A stretch of 64,000 nucleotides of DNA from Acanthosepion lycidas (Eukaryota > Mollusca > Cephalopoda > Sepiida > Sepiidae), in contig OZ010574.1 in NCBI GenBank assembly GCA_963932145.1, forward strand, positions 80,596,398 through 80,660,397, written 5' to 3'. Both the position numbers and the translations under genes were made by a program. Numbering within the stretch: position 1 is the stretch's first letter; each line of letters begins with the position of its first letter. Of this stretch, positions 43,150-55,388 are shown one piece after another. The notes beneath the pieces are model-generated. The model did no database searches and was not told the DNA's origin. It worked only from the letters and a program-made list of their open reading frames with translations.

Positions 43150-46100
43150 AATTTATTTCAGTCATCAAAAGAAACGTCTAGCCATTCAATCATCAGAAGA
43201 ACAGTCTGGCCATTCAAAATAAACGTTTAAGCATTCAATGATCAAAATAAACGTTTGGACATTCAATTATAAAAATAACTATCTGGCCATTTAATCATCA
43301 AAAATGATGTTTGATCATTCAATCATAAAAATCATTAGGCCATACAATCATCAAAATAACCGTCTGGCCATTCACACATAAAAATAACCGATTGACCATT
43401 CAATCATCAAAATGACTGTTTGGTCATTCAATCATCACAATAAAAGTCTAACCTCTCAATCACCAAAATAAACCTTTGGCCATTCAATGACAAAAATAAC
43501 CGACTGGCCATTCAATCATCAGAATCAATATCTGGCCATTCAATTATCAAAATAACCGATTGGTCATTCAGTCATCTAAATAACCGAGTGGCTATTCAAT
43601 GCTCAAAACAACTCTGAAAATGTAAGCATAAAAATGACCGTTTGACCATTCAATCATAAAAATAGTCGACTGGCCATTCAATCATCAAAATAACCGCCTG
43701 GTCATTCAATCGTCAAAATAAACTGCTTGTCATTCTATCATCGAAAGAACTGTTTGACCATTCAGTCATTAAAATAATCGCTTAGACATTCAATCATCAA
43801 AATAACTGATTGGCCATTTAATCATCAAAATAACCGTCTGCTCATTCAATCATGAAGATAACGGTCTGGCTATTCAATCATCAAAATGAAAGTTTGGGCC
43901 TTCACTGATCGTTAGCTCATGTAATCATCAAAATAGACATCTGGCCATTCAACTATCAAATTAAACATTTAACCATTCAATCATCGTGTCTGGCATTCAA
44001 CCTCCAAATTAACCCACTATTCAATCATCAAACAACATTCTGGCCATAGAATCATAAAAATAACAGTTTGGTCATTCAATAATCGAAATAACCGTCCAGG
44101 GATTCAATCAAAATAAACATTCTATCATCGAAATAAACGTCTTGCCATTCAATCATCTAAATAACCGTTTAGCCATTCAATTACCAAATAGTCGTCTAGC
44201 CATTCGGTCATCAATATAAACGTTTATCCATTCAATAACCAAAAAGACCGCCTGGTTATTCAATACTCAAAATGAACGTATAGCCATTCAGTTATGAAAA
44301 TAACCGTGTGGCTATTCAATTATCAAAATAAACGTTTAACCATCCACTCACCCAAATAACTGTTTAGCCATTCACTCATAATAATAAAAAAAACATACAA
44401 TAATCAAAGTAACCGTCTGGCCATTCATTCATCAAAATAACTGTTAGACCATTCAAATAACAAAATAACCGATTGGACATTCAGTCATCGAAATAAACAT
44501 GGGGCCATTCATTAATCAAAATAACAGTTTGTCTATTCATCAACATTGCCGTTTGGCCATTCAATCATGAAAATGACCATATAGCCATTTAATCATCAAA
44601 AGAAGATTCTGACCATTCAATCATATCTAAATAACGGTTTGGCCATTCAATCATGAAAATGACCATACAGCCATTTAATCATCAAAAGAAGATTCTGGCC
44701 ATTCAATCATATCTAAATAACCGTTTGGCCATTCAATCATCAAAATGACCATATAGCCATTTAATCATCAAAAGAAGATTCTGGACATTCAGTCATATCT
44801 AAATAACCGTTTGGCTATTCAATCATCAAAATGACCATATAGCCATTTAATCATCAAAAGAAGATTCTGGCCATTCAATCATGTCTAAATAACCGTTTGG
44901 CCATTCAATCATGAAAATGACCATACAGCCATTTAATCATCAAAAGAAGATTCTGGACATTCAGTCATATCTAAATAACCGTTTGGCCATTCAATCATCA
45001 AAATGACCATATAGCCATTTAATCATCAAAAGAAGATTCTGACCATTCAATCATATCTAAATAACCGTTTGGCCATTCAATCATCAAAATGACCATATAG
45101 CCATTTAATCATCAAAAGAAGATTCTGGCCATTCAATCATATCTAAATAACCGTTTGGCCATTCAATCATCAAAATGACCATATAGCCATTTAATCATCA
45201 AAAGAAGATTCTGGTCATTCAATCGTATCTAAATAACCGTTTGGCCATTCAATCATCAAAATGACCATATAGCCATTTAATCATCAAAAGAAGATTCTGG
45301 ACATTCAGTCATATCTAAATAACCGTTTGGCCATTCAATCATCAAAATGACCATATAGCCATTTAATCATCAAAAGAAGATTCTGGCCATTCAATCATGT
45401 CTAAATAACCGTTTGGCCATTCAATCATGAAAATGACCATACAGCCATTTAATCATCAAAAGAAGATTCTGGACATTCAGTCATATCTAAATAACCGTTT
45501 GGCCATTCAATCATCAAAATGACCATATAGCCATTTAATCATCAAAAGAAGATTCTGGCCATTCAATCATATCTAAATAACCGATTGGCCATTCAATCAT
45601 CAAAATGACCATATAGCCATTTAATCATCAAAAGAAGATTCTGGACATTCAGTCATATCTAAATAACCGTTTGGCTATTCAATCATCAAAATGACCATAT
45701 AGCCATTTAATCATCAAAAGAAGATTCTGGCCATTCAATCATGTCTAAATAACCGTTTGGCCATTCAATCATGAAAATGACCATACAGCCATTTAATCAT
45801 CAAAAGAAGATTCTGGACATTCAGTCATATCTAAATAACCGTTTGGCCATTCAATCATCAAAATGACCATATAGCCATTTAATCATCAAAAGAAGATTCT
45901 GGCCATTCAATCATATCTAAATAACCGATTGGCCATTCAATCATCAAAATGACCATATAGCCATTTAATCATCAAAAGAAGATTCTGGACATTCAGTCAT
46001 ATCTAAATAACCGTTTGGCCATTCAATCATCAAAATGACCATATAGCCATTTAATCATCAAAAGAAGATTCTGACCATTCAATCATATCTAAATAACCGT

Positions 46101-47670
46101 TTGGCCATTCAATCATCAAAATGACCATATAGCCATTTAATCATCAAAAGAAGATTCTGGCCATTCAATCATATCTAAATAACCGTTTGGCCATTCAATC
46201 ATCAAAATGACCATATAGCCATTTAATCATCAAAAGAAGATTCTGGTCATTCAATCGTATCTAAATAACCGTTTGGCCATTCAATCATCAAAATGACCAT
46301 ATAGCCATTTAATCATCAAAAGAAGATTCTGGACATTCAGTCCTATCTAAATAACCGTTTGGCCATTCAATCATCAAAATGACCATATAGCCATTTAATC
46401 ATCAAAAGAAGATTCTGGACATTCAGTCATATCTAAATAACCGTTTGGCCATTCAATCATCAAAATGACCATATAGCCATTTAATCATCAAAAGAAGATT
46501 CTGGACATTCAGTCATATCTAAATAACCGTTTGGCCATTCAATCATCAAAATGACCATATAGCCATTTAATCATCAAAAGAAGATTCTGGCCATTCAATC
46601 ATATCTAAATAACCGTTTGGCCATTCAATCATCAAAATGACCATATAGCCATTTAATCATCAAAAGAAGATTCTGGACATTCAGTCATATCTAAATAACC
46701 GTTTGGCCATTCAATCATCAAAATGACCATATAGCCATTTAATCATCAAAAGAAGATTCTGACCATTCAATCATATCTAAATAACCGTTTGGCCATTCAA
46801 TCATCAAAATGACCATATAGCCATTTAATCATCAAAAGAAGATTCTGGACATTCAGTCATATCTAAATAACCGTTTGGCCATTCAATCATCAAAATGACC
46901 ATATAGCCATTTAATCATCAAAAGAAGATTCTGGACATTCAGTCATATCTAAATAACCGTTTGGCCATTCAATCATCAAAATGACCATATAGCCATTTAA
47001 TCATCAAAAGAAGATTCTGGACATTCAGTCATATCTAAATAACCGTTTGGCCATTCAATCATCAAAATGACCATATAGCCATTTAATCATCAAAAGAAGA
47101 TTCTGGACATTCAGTCATATCTAAATAACCGTTTGGCCATTCAATCATCAAAATGACCATATAGCCATTTAATCATCAAAAGAAGATTCTGGCCATTCAG
47201 TCATATCTAAATAACCGTTTGGCCATTCAATCATCAAAATGACCATATAGCCATTTAATCATCAAAAGAAGATTCTGGACATTCAGTCATATCTAAATAA
47301 CCGTTTGGCCATTCAATCATCAAAATGACCATATAGCCATTTAATCATCAAAAGAAGATTCTGGCAATTCAATCATATCTAAATAACCGTTTGGCCATTC
47401 AATCATCAAAATGACCGTTAGTTCATTAATTTATCAAAATAACCAATTAACCATTCGATCATCAAATTAACCGTTTTGCCATTCAATTATCAAAATAATC
47501 TTTATGCCATCAAATCACTGAACTAACCTTTAGGCCATGGAATCATCAAAATAACCGTTTGCCCTTTCAATCCTAAAAATAACCGTTTAGCCATTTAATC
47601 ATCAAAATAACATCCGGCCATTCAATCATCAAAATACTCGTCTGTTCATTCAATCATAAAAATATCCAGA
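43150..47670. repeat. 28-bp-monomer minisatellite, 4.5 kb
   Basis: The basic monomer is about 28 bp, CATTCAATCATCAAAATAAC + CGTCTGGC. The flanks (43150-44550 and 47415-47670) consist of diverged monomers with indels and substitutions. The core is a homogeneous higher-order repeat. Stops occur in all frames, so the array encodes no protein. Confidence 0.97.
44552..47414. repeat. 86-bp higher-order repeat (three monomers), about 33 copies
   Basis: Each unit is A (30 bp, CATTCAATCATATCTAAATA-ACCGTTTGGC), B (28 bp, CATTCAATCATCAAAATGAC-CATATAGC) and C (28 bp, CATTTAATCATCAAAAGAAG-ATTCTGGC). Copies are nearly identical. Variants such as ATGTCTAAAT (44881, 45397, 45741) are spaced at exact multiples of 86 bp (516 and 344). 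Few indels are visible. Confidence 0.97.
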
Positions 47671-47689
47671 TTTGAAATAGGTATTTGTG

Positions 47690-49960
47690 TAGTTACTCTT
47701 TGATGTTCACGGGTAACAGCTTATTAAAGACGGACTTGATTTTCTAGCGAGTATCAATTCTGCCGGTGACATTTCCGGCACGGTGTCTGGGTTTGACGTA
47801 ATACGGTAAACCCATAAAAACTGTTGAATCATAATCTCAGCAAAGTCAATATGAATTCTAGCCCAGCAAAGTCAATATGAATTCTAGTCTATGGTATATC
47901 AGTTGTCGACCAAGGTTGAACTTTTATAGGCGGTGACTTTGCTGCCAGAACGCAACGTCTGTATAATTCTACCACACTTTCTATATCTTTGTCTATATTT
48001 GGCCTGTAAGTGTGTCATCTCATTAGAGATTTCATCCTAGAAATCTCCGGAAGTCCTCTATAAAACTCCTTCAACATTCGTCTTTGTAAAGATGCTGATA
48101 TAAGTACTGTCTCAGTATCCCTCGAAACCTTCAGAAAAAAAAAATATTCTGAAAAAGTCTTTTTCAGTTCACTTTTTAGTTTTCCATTTGTTGTATTAGA
48201 ACTGGCAGCAATATTTACGTTATTACAATAACGAGTTAATAGATACGTCCCACAGATCAAATAATGCGATCCAATGTGTACCAAACAACAACACAAATAC
48301 TACTGTTTTTCTGGTATTCCCGACGAACGAAACGTTACAGATGAATTTGCCTAAAAAGTTCAATCTTTTCCCTGAGACCCCATAAGCGATTTTCTCAGAA
48401 GTAAATAACCTGAGTTTATCCATTTTCTTCCGAGGTCTAGCCGTTAATAAGAGTAATATCCGATCCTGTGTCTAATTACAACTTAATTTTCACACGATTT
48501 ATTTGCACGAAAACATATTTCCTCTTCTGCAAAGTATAATTAATTTGCCTTTTGGGTTTCTTATTATTACTGCATGTATCAATTCTGTTCATATGCGTTT
48601 TATTTCTTTTTCTTTTATTTCTTTTCTATTTTTTTGGATCTGCAACAAGCACTCTTCTTTCGTAATTTCCCACAATCAAAGCATTTCTTGTTTCTGAAGA
48701 AAAAAACCCTTTTAAAAATGCTTACCACTACAGCCGTGGCAAATATTAGGTAGTGGGCGTGTTTTATAGTCTTTCTTTATAGCTTTATCAGGAGTTGGAA
48801 AACATTTGTAATTTTTCCTCTTAGTCGGACACTGAATTTTCTTTTTCTTCAATCCTCGCGATAACAAGCTTTTAATTCACAATGAGTTGACACTCCTCAC
48901 CTATACTCTGAAGAGTTAATTTTAGATCCATTTCCAGTTTAGAGAGTATCCTAGCTCTAATCTCTGCATCCTTGTTAGATGTTAAACCCTGCACGAATAT
49001 CAAGTATTGAAACAGATCAGGAGTTAGTTCATTCAATTTAAACTTTTCGCATTCCTGATTTACGAGTCCTGCGTACATGACAAAATCTTCTTCGTCGGAT
49101 TTCACTAAATTGAGATATTGCCAATGTATATTAAACAGCAAACTCCTGTCTCCAAATATTTTTGATAGTGTTGGGAGAGTTTCATCAAAAATTATTTCTC
49201 CCGGCTTCTCCGGCAACTTTACATATTTTTCGTGTCCAGCAGGAGATAATCTCAACAACAACAATTAAACTTGTTTATCATTACTCCAATGCGCACAATC
49301 CGTTCTGAAGATTCCTTCATATCTTCTATAGTACGATGGGAAAGTTATTCCTTCATCCGGATTGTACAGAAACTCGGTAATTGATTTAGCCACAGCATCA
49401 GAAGTAAAGGAATCTGAAGTTTTTGTTTCCGTCGTTTTAGTGAACAACTCGAAAACCTTTTCTTGCTGTAATTTTAATTACCACTGCGGTTCCTTATGTT
49501 GTTTTTGTTATTGTAATTGTAATTCCTGCTGTAGTTTCTGTTGTTGCAGCATTTGAAACATAACGGCCTTAACTTCTTCCATTTTTCTGCTGAACTTTGC
49601 AGAACATTTTGCAGATTACGTTTTTCCGTCTGTGTAAGTTCAAGGAATCCTTGCGAATCCGTGGGAATCCTCGCGAATCCTTGGGAATCCTCGTCGTCAC
49701 TTATGTGATGTTGGACGGCTTCGCTTGTCACTTTTGACATGTCAAGCGAAAGCTCGTTCTCACTTCCAAAAAGGTTCGTTATATTCGAAACTTTGTAGAC
49801 GCCGGTACTAGTAGTAATGCCTTCCAGTAATATCCGCACTAGTAATACTTGTTCAAGTAGTAATCTCCAAATAATATAATGATCAGAAGAGAATCGTAAT
49901 CCGTATAGTAGTAGAGTAGAGAGAGTGAACGTATAGCAATAGTGGATAGCCAAAATGAAT
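47690..49960 (-). pseudogene. Gypsy retrotransposon remnant B (gag, protease, partial integrase)
   Basis: On minus, gag starts at an ATG near 49582 (MEEVKAVMFQMLQQQ). It continues in other frames as LYNPDEGITFPSYYRRYEGI (49370) and LPEKPGEIIFDETLPTLSKI through EEDFVMYAGLVNQECEKFKL to ECQLIV (48880). Degraded zinc knuckles follow at 48640-48760. The protease active site LDTGSDITLIN is visible at about 48465-48433, followed by the linker (KSELKKTFSEYF). The integrase zinc-binding part follows directly (LQRRMLKEFYRG, RPNIDKDIESVVELYRRCVL, SPPIKVQPWS) at 48090-47890. The last readable part is SNPDTVPEMSPAELILARK (47800-47740). RT and RNase H are missing. Confidence 0.8.
47822..47880. repeat. 26-bp tandem duplication in Gypsy B
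   Basis: AGCAAAGTCAATATGAATTC occurs twice in tandem within the integrase segment (RIHIDFAG repeated). Confidence 0.9.
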
Positions 49961-49964
49961 GAAC

Positions 49965-50034
49965 AGTGGACCGCATAGTAGTAGAGTATAGAGTATAGAG
50001 GAGGAATAGTAATGTTTTATGTCGGGAGTATTTT

Positions 50035-50035
<1 letters not shown>
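49965..50035. repeat. AGTATAG/GTAGTAG-rich flank
   Basis: Short iterations of TAGTAGAGTA and GTATAGAG upstream of the Gypsy gag. They may be part of its LTR, but an LTR boundary was not found. Confidence 0.4.

Positions 50036-50037
<2 letters not shown>

Positions 50038-50093
<56 letters not shown>
50038..50093. repeat. (TA)n microsatellite
   Basis: About 55 bp TA. Confidence 0.95.
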
Positions 50094-50094
<1 letters not shown>

Positions 50095-50098
<4 letters not shown>

Positions 50099-50565
50099 GT
50101 AAGAGTAAGTGTCGTTTCCGAGTAACACGGGCGATTCAATTATTAAGTAGATCACGTGATCATAAAAAATGTGAATGAGTAGGAATATACATAATTGATA
50201 CAGGAGGAATAGTGATCGTATAGTCATCTTCTCTCTCTGTGATATGGCTTCTAATACTACGGAGTAAATTTCTTTTTTTATTACTTGTTCCATAAAACAA
50301 CAGTAATTTAAAAATACACACGAAAATATAAATAAATTGTATGAAATTGAAATACAATTTACCATGCTTTTCCTGTTATTTCTGCACGTCTTATTTTCTG
50401 TCAAGTATGCTTTTATCTCCCTGAACACGAAGCTAATCTCTGGTGCTATGATGTGAGTGACGACCCCACATTTCGGTGAGCACCGACGTGCATAAGAAAA
50501 ACAACCTATTCATCCATAAGCCACACGAGTTAAAAAGTTGTGAACAGCCATTATAGCCTATGTCT
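50095..50565. other. Spacer
   Basis: No coding family recognised. ACAGCCATTATAGCCTATGTC at 50545 is similar to the RTE 3' end on minus (diverged). Confidence 0.3.
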
Positions 50566-50567
50566 TG

Positions 50568-50655
50568 ACTAGAAGAAGAAGAAGAAGAAGAAGAAGAAGA
50601 AGAAGAAGAAGAAGAAAAAGTAAACAACAACAACAACAGCAGCAGCAGCAAAATA
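50568..50655. repeat. (GAA)n(CAA)n(CAG)n microsatellite
   Basis: About 45 bp GAA/AAG, then CAA and CAG trinucleotides. Confidence 0.95.
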
Positions 50656-50944
50656 ACCAGTTTTATTAACATTATAATAGTATAGGAATGCTGTGCAAGC
50701 AAATGGTTAGACTAGCTCTGTAACGTGCAAAGTTGGAACCGATGGGGCGATACCCCCAGGCGTTACTACCTGGGAGTGGGGTGGGGTAACTTCCGATAGA
50801 GTATATTATTTTTGTTGCAGCAAAAGCAGCGATAATGAAGAAGAAGAAACATAACTTTCTGTTTTCATTTAACAAATGCAACTAAAAATGAATATTAAAA
50901 ATAAATAAAATAGGTTTCAATTTTCGTTTTAAAATGTCTATATA

Positions 50945-51037
50945 TGGCTGCTGGCAGTGCTGATAATTCGGCTAAAACTGTGAAGAAAATTTTAGATAGG
51001 GTTCAAATGGCGCCAGCTTGTTTTAAAAAAAACTGAA
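50945..51037 (+). other. Short open frame, possible first exon (weak)
   Basis: ATGGCTGCTGGCAGTGCTG opens a 30-codon frame (MAAGSADNSAKTVKKILD... CFKKN-stop). The composition is protein-like (A, S, K) and it contrasts with the AT-rich surroundings, but I see no convincing donor or CpG island. It may belong to a dispersed repeat. Confidence 0.15.
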
Positions 51038-51039
51038 AG

Positions 51040-52175
51040 ACCACAGAAATTTAAAAAATCAATTGTTAGCATATTTAAAATTATATTTTAAAATTTTACT
51101 CCACCTCCAAACAACCAAACAAATTCCTCCCCTAGATATTGTGATGATGCCCAAACCAAGATTCCTCCATATGAGTTAGCTTAAATCCCGCCCAAGAGAA
51201 CGGCTTATAAGCTAGCTTAAAATTTTAAGCTAGCTGTAATTTACTCCCCATAAACCATGAAAGCAACGATAATGGCCAGTATAATATATTAATATATATT
51301 TTTAACCTCGCATAATCTGGCAATCCTGAATCTGAGCTCAACGAAAATCGTTCCCTGCACCTAACTTTTCCAGAGCTTTTGAATGAGATATGAATCATTG
51401 AAATTGGACTAGTGGGAGCAGAGGAGTTGCTTGGACACACAAATACGCACAAACACACAGACACACATACTGTGTACTTTATATATAAAATTATATTTTA
51501 ATGTAATGTGGAATTTTAAATTGTTTTCCTTGTAAAGTATATATTTCTTTAAATTGTACTTTTGGGACCGTTGAATTTTCTCGCCCATTTTGTTCGAAAT
51601 TCGCCCAAAGTTTGGATAAAATTGATTGTTGGATTTAATTGTATTTACTTTTTAAAGTGTGGAGAATCTACTTTAATCCAATGTATTAATCACTGGAGGC
51701 CATTGCTTTTTGCCTTGTTTTTTCTCTTGTTTTTTTTCTTGCACCAAAAATATTTTTATTCTTTTACAATTTTACTCCACCCCCCAAAAAAAACTTTTTG
51801 GCATATAAAATAAACTTTGAACATTTTAACGGAATTTAACAAATTTAAAAGCAAAAAAAAATACTAGTCAAGAATTTAAGAATAACAAAATGTCGTCAGT
51901 TTCTTTTCGATGACAGGTAAAAATGATAACAGGTAAAAAATTAGCAAAAAGTTCAATTTTATATATGTTAAGAATGAATTAGAATTTTTTTTCTCAGGAC
52001 AAAAATACCATTTCACACGAAAATTTCACAGCCAACATTTGGGTGAATATTGATCGAAATGGTTGAGAAAATCCAACGGTCCCTATCGTACAATTGAACG
52101 TCTTAAATTTATATTTACGAACTTCTAAACCAAATTGTAAATAAGATACAGCATGAAATATCTCATTAAAGTTCA
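51040..52175. other. AT-rich spacer with a repeated block
   Basis: AATTTTACTCCACC followed by a C/A run occurs at about 51095-51115 and again at 51766-51792, in the same orientation about 670 bp apart. It could be the two ends of an element, but no other similarity supports that. Confidence 0.35.
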
Positions 52176-52177
52176 TT

Positions 52178-53075
52178 ATTATTATTATTATTATATTTAT
52201 TTATATTTTGTTTGATTTCTGGCGTTTACACATTCCTTTCCGGGTCCTGCCCAGGGACCTAAGGTTAGAAATGGCATCATGACACTTTCCACTGACCAAA
52301 AAAATATTACATAGATAAAGCTCTTCGTAAAGTGTGGGCTGTACTTGTCAGAACAATATTTTGTATCTCCTTGAGGCATGGACTTCCAGGAATCCCTGCA
52401 ATTAGTCTACTGCAATCTTTTCCAACCAGTCCTAGGGCTTCAACTACAACAGGGATTGTTGATGTTCCCATATGCCACATTTTCGAGATTTCTATTTCAA
52501 GGTCCTTGTATTTTGACAGCTTTTTGAATATCTTCAAAGATACATTGCGGTCAGCAGGGACTGCCATATCAATAAGGAGGCACTGGTTTTGTTTGTGGTC
52601 TTTAATAGCAATATCTGGGCGGTTGGCTTTGATTGTTCTGTCAGTGTGTATTGTGTAGTCCCATAGAATTGTAACAGGTCCTATCTCCGTAACCGGGTCT
52701 GGGTGGTGTTCATACCATTTTCTTTCAGTTTCCTTCCTGTAGAAGTTGCAGATTTTCCAGTGCAGATATTGGCTCACTCTTTCATGCCGGGTTTTATATT
52801 CAGTGAGTGCTAATATCGTGCAACCTGATACAAAATGATCAATCGTTTCTGGATATTTATCACAGAATCTGCATTTTGGGCTGACACAATATTTTAGTAT
52901 ATGTGCTTGATAATTCCTAGTTAGCAAGCATTGGTCCTGTGCAGCAAGGATAAAACCTTCAGTTTCAGCTTTCAGCCCTGAACTACGTAGCCACTGATGG
53001 GTACGGGTTTTGACTACGTCAGCTCGTTTGGTAAGGGCAGAGTATTGGCCATGAAGCGGTTTATCTTGCCATCGC
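52178..53075 (-). pseudogene. R2/R4-type LINE ORF C-terminus with REL endonuclease
   Basis: An uninterrupted 206-codon frame (52927-52307) continues upstream without a start to about 53070 (WQDKPLHGQYSALTKRADVV, THQWLRSSGLKAE). It contains CRFCDKYPETIDHFVSGC, a CX2CX8HX4C zinc knuckle. About 60 residues later RPDIAIKDHKQ...CLLIDMAVP is the RPD-(X)n-D signature of the restriction-enzyme-like endonuclease of R2/R4/NeSL LINEs. It ends RRALSM-stop. The 3' end carries a (TAA/TTA)n tail at about 52178-52192. The RT domain is missing. This is the best-preserved LINE protein piece in the window. The endonuclease cuts target DNA for reverse transcription; function here is inferred. Confidence 0.8.
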
Positions 53076-53076
53076 T

Positions 53077-53098
53077 TCTTCTTCTTCTTCTTCTTCTT

Positions 53099-53129
<31 letters not shown>

Positions 53130-53155
53130 TTATTATTATTATTATTATAATTATC
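53077..53155. repeat. (CTT)n(ATT)n microsatellite
   Basis: About 48 bp CTT, then ATT repeats, lying directly upstream of the minus-strand LINE fragment. Confidence 0.95.
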
Positions 53156-53159
53156 TATA

Positions 53160-54315
53160 TCTTGTTTTTCTTTGTACAGTATAAATATAAACTATTATTA
53201 AATATATTTTATTGAAAGTATCACCAATATAGCAATAAACGGTCAAATCGTTGTAAATAGAATAAAAACATGAAATTTCTTTGAAAGTATACATAATTAT
53301 ATTATGCAGCCATGTTGTAAATTTGGGATGTTAATGCAGTGGCCATTTCATGCATAAAAGATGGGGACTTGTTTTAAATCATTGTTGTTCTAACTTCCCT
53401 CAAAGTTAGGTGTACTCATACAAAGGAAAACAGTAAACAAAACCTCAAAATATCTGTAATATCCACCACTAAAATAAGTTAACTTTATTTATTTGTTTAT
53501 ACATCAATGTAATTATGGAAATTTTAATAGAAAATATTTGACTTTTGGTCATTAATTTTGCGCGCATTCGATTCTATGCAACAGGCAAATCTTCTATTTT
53601 ACTATTTATTATTAATAGTAAATAAACATACATTAAAACTCATTGACTGACTAGCCTTGAAATAAACAGCATAAATTCAATTTAATTTACCTTTATAAAT
53701 TTGACCTAAACTTTGATCCTTACCATCTGATCCTCTGCATGACTAATTCTTTTCTATTTAAATAATGAAAATTAACATAGAATTTATATTCCTGTCGTTC
53801 GCCCGTAAAAGAAATGGTGTAACTATCATCTGATTGGATGGAAAACGATTTACGTTGTTGACATTTGATTGGCCATAACTGAAAATTAGCTAATTGAAAA
53901 AATAACGCCAAGAGAAGACAATCAAGATTTGCTTAAATGGTTTGTGTGTATGTTTGTAGGTGCGAATTAATTTGATAAAATACGACGTCTTTCACTAATT
54001 ACAAAATGATTTCAACAAGATCTGAAAGATAGGCTTATGGTATTTAATTAATTGAAATTAACTTGATTAGTCGACAAATTATTTCCTGGATTCTCAGATT
54101 TCCAGCTAGGCGGGAACAATTCTGTTGCAAAAGGCAAGATGAGATAATCCTCACAGGAGTCTCGTCATGTTTTGTCCGTTGCATTAAAATCACCTACGGG
54201 CGTTATCAGCAATCAGACTATTGCAATTCAACACACATACTCTATTGTATATGCATACTTACATACATATGTGAGTATTTATTTGTGCGTGTATGTGTGT
54301 GCACAGAAACATATG
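53160..54315. other. AT-rich spacer
   Basis: No gene or repeat recognised apart from a TTTGTATGTTTGTAGG patch. A 63-codon frame on minus at 53911-53720 (rich in F/N/K) has no support. Confidence 0.35.
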
Positions 54316-54317
54316 CA

Positions 54318-54324
54318 CACACGT

Positions 54325-54395
<71 letters not shown>

Positions 54396-54402
54396 CACGC
54401 AT
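54318..54402. repeat. (CA)n(TA)n microsatellite
   Basis: About 45 bp CA and 28 bp TA. Confidence 0.95.
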
Positions 54403-54404
54403 AT

Positions 54405-54940
54405 GAATAAGCATATTTTTCTAAAATTCACACCGATTAAAACAAATTGTTTCGCATTCTTGCTAGTTCTGAATTTTTCTATTTTTCTACATATGCACAC
54501 ATGATTAATATTTACCATTTCGTAAACAAAAACACGCATGATTAACATTTAAAGTGCATTGATCCATGGATCGCTTCGAAAGTCACGCCTCCTATTTTAG
54601 CATGTTGATCCACGGTGTCCAGGGACTGATGTTACTTGTGTTGGCAGTCCCCCCAAAACAAGCTACTGCTGAAACGTATTACCCACTAGGCTCACATCGA
54701 TTATTTGGGTTTCATAAATATTCAGCAAGCGTTGATACTTGACACTGGGTATAGTTTTTCCATATGTTGAAATTAATTGACATAGCTCTGATTAGCACGC
54801 ACAACTGTATAAGATGGCATTTCCCCAGACTACTATCTACAGCAAAATAAACAAAAAATTCCAGGTTATTGGAAGGGACGTTCAGCCTCTACCATCGTGG
54901 GTTAATATAATAAAACCGGAGGCACCCTTTTGGAATTATA
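54405..54940. other. Spacer
   Basis: No element recognised. Confidence 0.35.
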
Positions 54941-54946
54941 TATTAA

Positions 54947-55104
54947 TAGGCTTCGATAACTTCAACACGTTGTTTGATTGTTAATAATTGCATGGTTGAA
55001 AATGTCAAAGCTTAAGTTGTTAAACCTGAAAGAAAAAGAAAAAAATCATTAGACGCTGAAACTTAATTCACATTTAAAATCAGTTCAAGTTATTGGAACA
55101 CCCT
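54947..55104. mobile_element. Single end of the foldback mariner-like element
   Basis: TAGGCTTCGATAACTTCAAC through CTTAAGTTGTTAAACCTGAA to GTTATTGGAACACCCT matches the right arm of 26306-26909 (about 155 bp, about 90% by eye). Its partner arm was not found, so this is a solo end. Confidence 0.7.
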
Positions 55105-55112
55105 ATCTATCT

Positions 55113-55255
<143 letters not shown>

Positions 55256-55262
55256 TATTTAA

Positions 55263-55388
55263 TATATATCTTTAAATTAATGTTATGAATGTTTGAATTT
55301 ATATTCTTGTCGTTCTTTTATATCCAAATATAAAAGAACGACAAGAATATAAATTCAAACATTCATAACATTAATTTAAAGATATATA
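55263..55388. repeat. 126-bp near-perfect palindrome
   Basis: Left arm 55263-55323 (TATATCTTTAAATTAATGTT...CTTTTATAT) and right arm 55328-55388 are inverse copies with a 4-bp centre (CCAA). The right arm is the first of three tandem copies. Confidence 0.95.

Noticed and set aside
43150..47670. Possible CRISPR array
   Set aside because: Units are contiguous 28-30 bp tandem monomers with no unique spacers, in a eukaryotic transposon-rich context.
50433..50702. Serine-rich frame at the GAA/CAG array
   Set aside because: It is a translation of the trinucleotide microsatellite.
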